In this document: one piece after another, positions 15,391 to 19,317 of the stretch
Layout of the letters: each line of letters begins with the position of its first letter
Position numbering within the stretch: position 1 is the first letter of the stretch
Translations under genes and position numbers: made by a program
Source: an uncultured Roseburia sp.
Lineage (GTDB): Bacteria > Bacillota > Clostridia > Lachnospirales > Lachnospiraceae
Direction of reading: 5' to 3'
DNA: 19,317 bases
NCBI GenBank assembly: GCA_934292805.1
Contig: CAKQXQ010000040.1
Span: 1-19,317, forward strand
Notes under the pieces: model-generated
The model's input: only the letters and a program-made list of their open reading frames with translations
Database searches by the model: none
Told to the model about the DNA's origin: nothing

Positions 15391-15618
15391 TTATGCAACT
15401 GCATATTTTCTGACAACGTTCTCGAATCCTTCATCCTGTCCGTAATATTTGATCACTACATCCTTGCAGATTCCAAGATATAACATTCCAAGCAAAGACT
15501 TTGCGTCAATTACTGCACGGTTATAACAAGCATCAATATCAAAATCACATCTTCCGGCAGCATTTACAAAATCTTTTACTTCATCCGTGTCAGTCAATCT
15601 GATTTTTCTTTCAATCAT
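15391..15618 (-). CDS. HPr-like protein lacking the phospho-histidine loop
   Basis: A 75-residue protein. The second half matches the PTS phosphocarrier HPr: AKSLLGMLYLGI (39-50) corresponds to the N-L-K-S-I-M-G-V-M-S-L-G region of Bacillus HPr, so Ser41 is in the place of regulatory Ser46. The N-terminal segment that normally carries H-A-R-P-A with His15 is missing: R-L-T-D-T-D runs directly into E-V-K-D-F, about seven residues shorter. It therefore cannot pass phosphate from Enzyme I in the normal way. It may be a regulatory HPr variant, by analogy with Bacillus Crh, which also lacks His15; that role is inferred. The AAAGGG ribosome site fits the ATG. It has its own promoter and terminator. 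Confidence 0.82.
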   Translation of the reverse strand: MIERKIRLTDTDEVKDFVNAAGRCDFDIDACYNRAVIDAKSLLGMLYLGICKDVVIKYYGQDEGFENVVRKYAVA

Positions 15619-15639
15619 TTTTTTCGCCCTTTCTCTGAT

Positions 15640-15654
15640 AAAAGATTATCTTTT
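15640..15654. repeat. Small palindrome in the HPr-like gene leader
   Basis: AAAAGAT-T-ATCTTTT is an odd-length palindrome between the predicted RNA start (about 15662) and the ribosome site. It could be an operator or a weak RNA hairpin; AT-rich DNA makes chance possible. Confidence 0.4.
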
Positions 15655-15668
15655 GTTTACAGTGATGG

Positions 15669-15697
15669 ATTATGCCATCTTTTATTTATTTTGTCAA
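15669..15697 (-). promoter_or_regulatory. Promoter of the HPr-like gene
   Basis: TTGACA (15697-15692), 17 bases, then CATAAT (15674-15669) on the minus strand: eleven of twelve consensus positions at optimal spacing. Predicted start near 15662, about 44 bases before the ATG. Confidence 0.8.
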
Positions 15698-15735
15698 TAC
15701 GTCAAATTCCGTCATTATCCGTCACACTTCGTCGC
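15693..15735 (-). promoter_or_regulatory. 10-bp phased TGACG direct repeats upstream of the HPr-like promoter
   Basis: On the plus strand GTCA/GTCG begins at 15701, 15711, 15721 and 15731, exactly 10 bases apart, and once more at 15693 inside the -35. Read toward the gene this is (C/T)GACG-N5 repeated four times and ending in TTGACA. One site per helical turn places them on one DNA face abutting the -35, a layout typical of direct-repeat activator sites. Beyond it, 15740-15950 is AT-rich with only a duplicated TTTAAATTTTTTTC (15892-15905 and 15908-15921). Confidence 0.7.
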
Positions 15736-15954
15736 TTTTTTCTGATTTTCTCTTCATTTTTTATCAATATCTGACTGATCTGCTAGGATTTTAACTTCAA
15801 CACTGAAATCACTGGATATTTTAACAGGAACTGCTTTTATTTTTTACAATTTTTATACACATTTCACATAATTTTCAGCGTTTTTCTCGTTTTTAAATTT
15901 TTTTCGCTTTAAATTTTTTTCTATTGAAGGCTGCATTTTTTTGATTGAAAGAAA

Positions 15955-15979
15955 TCTGCCTTTTGCCATCAAAGGCAGA
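15955..15979. promoter_or_regulatory. Operator-like inverted repeat over the DUF2752 promoter
   Basis: TCTGCCTTT (15955-15963) and AAAGGCAGA (15971-15979) are perfect 9-bp arms seven bases apart. They cover the predicted -35 and half the spacer, so a bound protein would block polymerase. No T run follows on the plus strand. Confidence 0.55.
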
Positions 15980-15991
15980 ACATGTTATATT
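15963..15991 (+). promoter_or_regulatory. Promoter of the DUF2752 gene
   Basis: TTGCCA (15963-15968), 17 bases, TATATT (15986-15991), with TG one base before the -10 (extended -10). Predicted start near 15998. This excludes an upstream ATG at 15945 as the protein start. Confidence 0.6.
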
Positions 15992-16034
15992 TAAAATGTT
16001 TCCCGGTATTATTTCACTTCATTATGGAGATATT

Positions 16035-16442
16035 ATGTTGATTTTAAAAGGATTTAAGCGTTTTTTTGCAGATCTGCATCATAACCGTACCACACTTTTT
16101 GCTATTATCCTATACATTAGTATTGCACAGTTCCTCTTTCACTCTGTCTGTCCGATCGCGATTGTTTTCGGATTTCCCTGTCCTGCCTGTGGTCTTACCC
16201 GTGCCGGGATCTGCTTTTTGACAGGACACTTTCGTGCTGCATTTCATATGAACCCATGTATTTATCTTGTGATACCGTATTTTCTTTATCTCTGGACATT
16301 CAGATACATTTTTGAAAAAAAGCCTCCTCACCTGACACTGCTTACTGTTTCACTCGGTGTTATGGTACTTGGCATTTATATTCTGCGGATTCTTACAGAT
16401 ACACTTCCTTCGCTGCCTGCAAGAAGATTTCCTTTTCTGTAA
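16035..16442 (+). CDS. DUF2752 small membrane protein
   Basis: A 135-residue membrane protein with hydrophobic segments at about 20-45, 75-95 and 103-123. The family signature is visible: CPACGLTR (49-56) followed by an N-P pair (73-74). The family's function is unknown; the conserved cysteines suggest metal or redox chemistry, but nothing here proves it. The start at 16035 is chosen because GGAGA (16026-16030) is a well-placed ribosome site and the promoter lies between it and the alternative ATG at 15945. It converges on the DUF4234 gene; DUF2752 and DUF4234 genes are often found near each other in Firmicutes, though this is recalled and not checked here. Confidence 0.85.
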   Translation: MLILKGFKRFFADLHHNRTTLFAIILYISIAQFLFHSVCPIAIVFGFPCPACGLTRAGICFLTGHFRAAFHMNPCIYLVIPYFLYLWTFRYIFEKKPPHLTLLTVSLGVMVLGIYILRILTDTLPSLPARRFPFL

Positions 16443-16505
16443 CGTTTCCGATGTAAAAAAGAATCTCGCCTTACAGTGCTTCAATCACAATATGCGACAT
16501 GACAA

Positions 16506-16545
16506 AATCCCTGATAATCTAAATTATCTCAGATTATCAGGGATT
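16506..16545 (-). terminator. Terminator of the DUF4234 gene
   Basis: AATCCCTGATAATCT (16506-16520) and AGATTATCAGGGATT (16531-16545) are perfect 15-bp arms with a 10-base loop. On the minus strand it runs into TTTTG, 14 bases past the stop. It may also slow transcription from the convergent DUF2752 gene. Confidence 0.8.
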
Positions 16546-16559
16546 CATGATTCTTCTGC

Positions 16560-16901
16560 TTATGCAAGATTATTCAATTCGTTCTGCATCAACGCTTCTG
16601 CAACAATACCTACTCCGATCAGGCATAAAATCAAGTATAAAATACCACTATTGCTTGATGGAATACCTCTGTCAGTTTTTGCCTTGTCGATCTTCTCTCC
16701 CTGCTTATAAGCCCAATATAAACCGTAAATGTTGCAGGTAACCAGACTTAAGAGAAAAGCAACTCCACCGGATGTTGCATTCTGTGCATTCGATACTGTA
16801 TTGGTATCATTGGAAAGTACGATAAACCAATAAATGCCATAGATACCGCATGTTACAATGGATAAAATAATACATACTGCAATGTTTCTCTGTTGAATCA
16901 T
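16560..16901 (-). CDS. DUF4234 membrane protein with internal repeat
   Basis: A 113-residue membrane protein with three hydrophobic segments (about 7-29, 46-65, 85-104). Its hallmark motif occurs twice: VTCGIYGIYW (16-25) and VTCNIYGLYW (54-63), each at the end of a TM segment, showing an internal duplication. This matches the DUF4234 family, of unknown function. The start at 16901 (MIQQRN) follows a perfect AGGAGG eight bases upstream. An ATG at 16958 is rejected because the promoter's -35 overlaps it. A near-consensus promoter and tandem 26-bp repeats lie upstream. Confidence 0.85.
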   Translation of the reverse strand: MIQQRNIAVCIILSIVTCGIYGIYWFIVLSNDTNTVSNAQNATSGGVAFLLSLVTCNIYGLYWAYKQGEKIDKAKTDRGIPSSNSGILYLILCLIGVGIVAEALMQNELNNLA

Positions 16902-16934
16902 AGCTAAGCCCTCCTGACTGTTTTCTACTATTTC

Positions 16935-16963
16935 ATTGTAGATAATTTGTGCTGCCATGTCAA
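16935..16963 (-). promoter_or_regulatory. Promoter of the DUF4234 gene
   Basis: TTGACA (16963-16958), 17 bases, TACAAT (16940-16935) on the minus strand: eleven of twelve consensus positions. Predicted start near 16928. Confidence 0.8.
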
Positions 16964-16971
16964 CTGATTAC

Positions 16972-17023
16972 TGCATTTGAGCTTAACATTTGATTGTTGC
17001 ATTTAGGCTTAGCATTTGAACGA
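16972..17023 (-). repeat. Two 26-bp direct repeats upstream of the DUF4234 promoter
   Basis: TGCATTT(GA/AG)GCTTA(A/G)CATTTGA occurs at 16972 and 16998. Each unit contains CATTTGA-type sub-repeats. They end eight bases before the -35, a usual place for activator sites, and fill most of the gap to the surface protein gene. Confidence 0.65.
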
Positions 17024-17036
17024 AATCAGACCTTTT

Positions 17037-18695
17037 TTAACTTCTGCTTTTTTTGAAGTATACTGCTGTTCCAAGTGCCCCTGCACAGCTTGTTGATAAG
17101 ATTGCAAGCCAAAGTACGAGATTGCTGCTGTCACCTGTCTTAGGACTTGAAACTGTGATATTTGAAGCTACGATTCCGTATTGGCTTAAATGACTTGTTT
17201 CAAATACAAGATAACCATCCTCCACCGTCGCAGGTATTGTTTCTTTTATCTCATCATCCAGAATATAAACGACCTCGTATTTTTTATATCCCTTTAATTC
17301 CTCAGGCAGTGCGATTCTGATCTTCATTTTTGTATCGCTGATCTTTACAACATTATTTCCATCCATCACATTAATGTCTGCTATAAATTTAACATTTTTA
17401 TCTGCCAGCTCTTTTTTGATATCTACTTTCTGAATCATTAATGTGAATTTTTTCTGTATTCCGTTTGCAAATTCAATGATTGCATTTGTTTCCCCGGTGC
17501 TTTGGATTTTATCTGTCATGTCTGCCACAGGCTGTGATGTAGTAACAGGCTGATTAGCTTCTGTCTGTGCAGGCTGTGATGATTCTGCAGGCTGTGGTGA
17601 AACTCCCGGCTGATCTGATTCTGCCGGTGCCGCTGGCTTACCTGATTCTTCCGGTGTATCTGCATTTTTCATCCAGGATGCATATAAAGTCAGATTTTTG
17701 TATATTTCATAACCATTGACTTCTAATATTGTATCTGCATTTATTCCGGCTTTTTCGCTGTTTTCTTTCTTCCAAAGCCGCCAATACAAATATTTAAAGT
17801 GTTTACCCTTTCCGTCAGTTTTCGTATTCCATCCGGTAAAGGTATATCCTTCTCTCACCGGAGTATACGGTAAAAGAGACATAGATGTTCCGGAATCCGC
17901 TCCGCCTAAGTAGTCATACTTTTCAGATGCTTTTCCATCGATCGTACCACCATTGGCATCTAAAATGAGCACTCTGCCATCACCTGCAAAAGTATCTTTT
18001 GTATAGGTAGCAGTCACATTCACTGCATCACTTTCTGCGAAAGCACCTGCGTCAATGGATGTTACAAAATCTCCATTCAAATCCCATCCTCTAAAAGTAC
18101 AGCCTTCTCTTACCGGTACATAATTGGTCAGATCCATTGTCTGGAATTCAGAGCTTTTGGTTGTTAATCTAAGATTTGATTTACCATTTATCGTTCCGGC
18201 AAAAGGATCCATTGTCACATAAAATGTCCCCGTTCCTCTTAACGGTTTGTCCGAAAATTTTGCCCAAAGGGAAAGACCATTCGTATAAAATACTTCATCG
18301 CCTGAGCCAAACCATACGGAACCATTCTGCTTAAAATCTGCCAGATTCAATACTTCATCCGCTTTTACATCACCATTCGATTCTTTTGTCCAATATAAAA
18401 ATTCAGTCTGCCCATTAAAAGGAATGATTCCGTCCGTAAGTTCAGACAAATTGACGGTTGTTTCACCATCTGCAACATCGAACTTTATAACTTTTCCATG
18501 CTCTCCGTCAATGTCACCTTCCATGACATTCAATATCAATGCGTATTTACCATCATCACTGATCGTGGCTGCCTTCACCGTTGTCCTTGACATTATAATT
18601 CCTGAGATACTGAATACTGCGGCAAGCAGCATCAAAAATATGGTTTTGATTTTCAGCCCGGCTTTCCTTCTTGTTTCGTTTTGCAACTTTTGCAT
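17037..18695 (-). CDS. Sortase-anchored surface protein with InlB-like repeats
   Basis: A 552-residue cell-wall protein. The signal peptide has a basic start, a hydrophobic core at about 17-35 and likely cleavage after VKA (residue 42). Three InlB/Listeria-Bacteroides-type beta repeats follow (about 48-150, 156-232, 240-343); the last two share VPVREGCTFRGW (193-204) and TPVREGYTFTGW (278-289). Residues 346-395 are a Pro/Gln/Ser linker with repeated Q-P-A-E-S units, then a beta-rich domain (about 400-510). The end is a sorting signal: SPKTGD (517-522) in place of L-P-x-T-G, a hydrophobic segment and a basic K-K-S-R tail. The ATG follows GGAGGAGGAG. A role in adhesion or host contact is usual for the class but not shown here. 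No sortase gene is nearby. Confidence 0.9.
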   Translation of the reverse strand: MQKLQNETRRKAGLKIKTIFLMLLAAVFSISGIIMSRTTVKAATISDDGKYALILNVMEGDIDGEHGKVIKFDVADGETTVNLSELTDGIIPFNGQTEFLYWTKESNGDVKADEVLNLADFKQNGSVWFGSGDEVFYTNGLSLWAKFSDKPLRGTGTFYVTMDPFAGTINGKSNLRLTTKSSEFQTMDLTNYVPVREGCTFRGWDLNGDFVTSIDAGAFAESDAVNVTATYTKDTFAGDGRVLILDANGGTIDGKASEKYDYLGGADSGTSMSLLPYTPVREGYTFTGWNTKTDGKGKHFKYLYWRLWKKENSEKAGINADTILEVNGYEIYKNLTLYASWMKNADTPEESGKPAAPAESDQPGVSPQPAESSQPAQTEANQPVTTSQPVADMTDKIQSTGETNAIIEFANGIQKKFTLMIQKVDIKKELADKNVKFIADINVMDGNNVVKISDTKMKIRIALPEELKGYKKYEVVYILDDEIKETIPATVEDGYLVFETSHLSQYGIVASNITVSSPKTGDSSNLVLWLAILSTSCAGALGTAVYFKKSRS

Positions 18696-18737
18696 AGTGA
18701 CTCCTCCTCCATTTTTTTAGCTTCTTAAACAGATTTT

Positions 18738-18778
18738 CGTGGCTTTGCTTCTCAGCGAAACATTTACTCGTATCCACG
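18738..18778 (-). other. Possible RNA structure in the surface protein leader
   Basis: On the minus strand CGTGG (18778-18774) can pair with CCACG (18742-18738), enclosing 31 bases that contain a small GCT-GAGA-AGC hairpin and the sequence AGCAAAGCCAC. The GCAAAGCC part resembles one conserved strand of cyclic-di-GMP-I riboswitches, but the matching GGCAAACC strand is not seen. It lies about 45 bases before the start codon. Confidence 0.25.
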
Positions 18779-18801
18779 CAAATGCCTGCTTTCTTATATT
18801 T

Positions 18802-18807
18802 ATTATA
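18802..18807 (-). promoter_or_regulatory. -10 element candidate for the surface protein gene
   Basis: TATAAT on the minus strand, with a poor -35 (ATTCCA) at 17 bases. Predicted leader about 100 bases. A weak -35 would fit a promoter needing an activator, and candidate sites lie just upstream. Confidence 0.4.
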
Positions 18808-18838
18808 ATAAAAAAAAGAAAAAATGGAATATGAAAAG

Positions 18839-18880
18839 TCCGCCATTCTGGCAAAAATCCGGTGGCGGATATCCGCCATT
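18839..18880. promoter_or_regulatory. TGGCGGATATCCGCCA palindrome and extra half-site
   Basis: A perfect 16-bp palindrome (18863-18878) and a third copy of its half-site TCCGCCATT (18839-18847, also at 18872-18880) lie 33 bases apart, about three helical turns. They stand about 40 to 80 bases upstream of the predicted start of the surface protein gene. GC-rich and symmetric within AT-rich DNA, this looks like a dimeric regulator's site. Confidence 0.6.
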
Positions 18881-18926
18881 TTATGAAAATGTGGAAAAAC
18901 TATGGGATCGGCTAATTTACAGAAAC

Positions 18927-18969
18927 AAAAAAGTGCTGAAATCTTGATTTACAAGCATTTCAACACTTT
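18927..18969 (-). terminator. Terminator of the rRNA/tRNA operon
   Basis: AAAGTGCTGAAAT (18930-18942) pairs with ATTTCAACACTTT (18957-18969) with one mismatch, and the minus strand continues into six Ts. It begins seven bases after the tRNA 3' end. Confidence 0.85.
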
Positions 18970-18975
18970 GTATAG

Positions 18976-19046
18976 CAGGGGATGAGAGAATCGAACTCCC
19001 ACCAAAAGTTTTGGAGACTCCTATCATACCATTTGACCAATCCCCT
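18976..19046 (-). tRNA. tRNA-Trp (anticodon CCA)
   Basis: The minus strand folds as a full cloverleaf: acceptor AGGGGAT/ATCCCCT with discriminator G, D stem GTCA/TGAT, anticodon stem GGAGT/ACTTT with loop CTCCAAA (anticodon CCA), a 4-base variable loop, and T arm GGGAG-TTCGATT-CTCTC. The CCA tail is not encoded (CTA follows G). The anticodon stem has two G-T pairs. It is the last gene of the rRNA operon. Confidence 0.92.
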
Positions 19047-19143
19047 ATATATTACAGTCTCATCTGAAACTATTAATATCATAACCTACTTTATTTAATT
19101 TTTCAAGTGTACATTCAAAACTTCATACAGATTCCGAGTTTTT

Positions 19144-19317
19144 TGGTCAAGCCTTCGACCGATTAGTAACAGTCAGCTCCACACATTACTGTGCTTCCAC
19201 CTCTGCCCTATCTACCTTGTCGTCTTCAAGGGGTCTTATTCACTTATGTGAGGGATATCTCATCTTGAGGGGGGCTTCACGCTTAGATGCCTTCAGCGTT
19301 TATCCCTTCCGGACTTG
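19144..19317 (-). rRNA. 23S ribosomal RNA, 3' end (partial)
   Basis: The minus strand reads the conserved 23S 3' region: the GGGATAAACGCTGAAGGCAT stretch, AAGCGTGAAGC, AGATGAGAT, and the terminal CTAATCGGTCGA...GGCTTGACC. The 3' end is placed near 19144 by comparison with known 23S ends and could differ by a few bases. The gene continues beyond the window. The spacer to the tRNA (19047-19143) is AT-rich and contains no 5S rRNA. Confidence 0.93.

Noticed and set aside
18700..18795. Cyclic-di-GMP-I riboswitch upstream of the surface protein
   Set aside because: Only GCAAAGCC is present; the partner GGCAAACC strand and the expected three-way junction are not seen. Kept as a weak structure, not called.
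18556..18879. 107-codon minus-strand ORF overlapping the surface protein start
   Set aside because: Out of frame with the signal peptide gene, starts upstream of the promoter within the operator region, and contains no recognisable domain.

Overview
The window reads as chromosome of a low-GC Gram-positive gut Firmicute, most likely a Lachnospiraceae (Clostridium cluster XIVa) member. This is inferred from AT-rich spacers, strong AGGAGG-type ribosome sites, a single-chain large PurL, a circularly permuted GH3 beta-glucosidase, an HPr-like protein without its active-site loop, and a sortase-anchored InlB-repeat surface protein. No phage, IS element, plasmid or CRISPR array is visible. It is mostly a housekeeping neighbourhood whose unusual content lies in the spacers.

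Layout. 1-60: possible tail of a + strand gene. 80-754: YczE/YitT-type membrane protein (-). 755-1660: about 900 bases without a gene, holding an array of 64-bp tandem repeats, a 38-bp near-palindrome where an inverted repeat core meets the array, a 115-bp long-stem hairpin element, and a strong terminator. 1661-5464: purL (-), divergent from a LysR regulator (5901-6785, +); a 15-bp inverted repeat carries two near-consensus promoters on opposite strands over the same DNA. 6970-9495: GH3 glucosidase (-), followed after a double stop by an in-frame coding-like fragment; it diverges from an AraC-type regulator (9666-10907, +) that probably controls it. The regulator abuts, stop to stop, a minus-strand operon: XPD/DinG-like helicase fused to a RecB-type nuclease (12793-15270), a four-TM protein with 12-residue repeats (11550-12764), and endonuclease III (10908-11546).

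15391-15618: HPr-like protein (-), with a near-consensus promoter preceded by 10-bp phased TGACG repeats. 16035-16442: DUF2752 protein (+). 16560-16901: DUF4234 protein (-). 17037-18695: surface protein with signal peptide, InlB-like repeats and a sorting signal (-). The right edge is the end of an rRNA operon read leftward: 23S 3' end, then tRNA-Trp(CCA), then a terminator, with no 5S between them.

Functional links. Purine synthesis (PurL) may be tied to the LysR protein through the shared promoter. The GH3 enzyme and AraC protein form a typical sugar-use pair. The helicase-nuclease and Nth suggest a DNA repair operon with an unexplained membrane partner. The most distinctive signals are the overlapping purL/lysR promoter, the repeat array with its hairpin neighbours, the phased TGACG sites, and the helicase/membrane protein/Nth operon.
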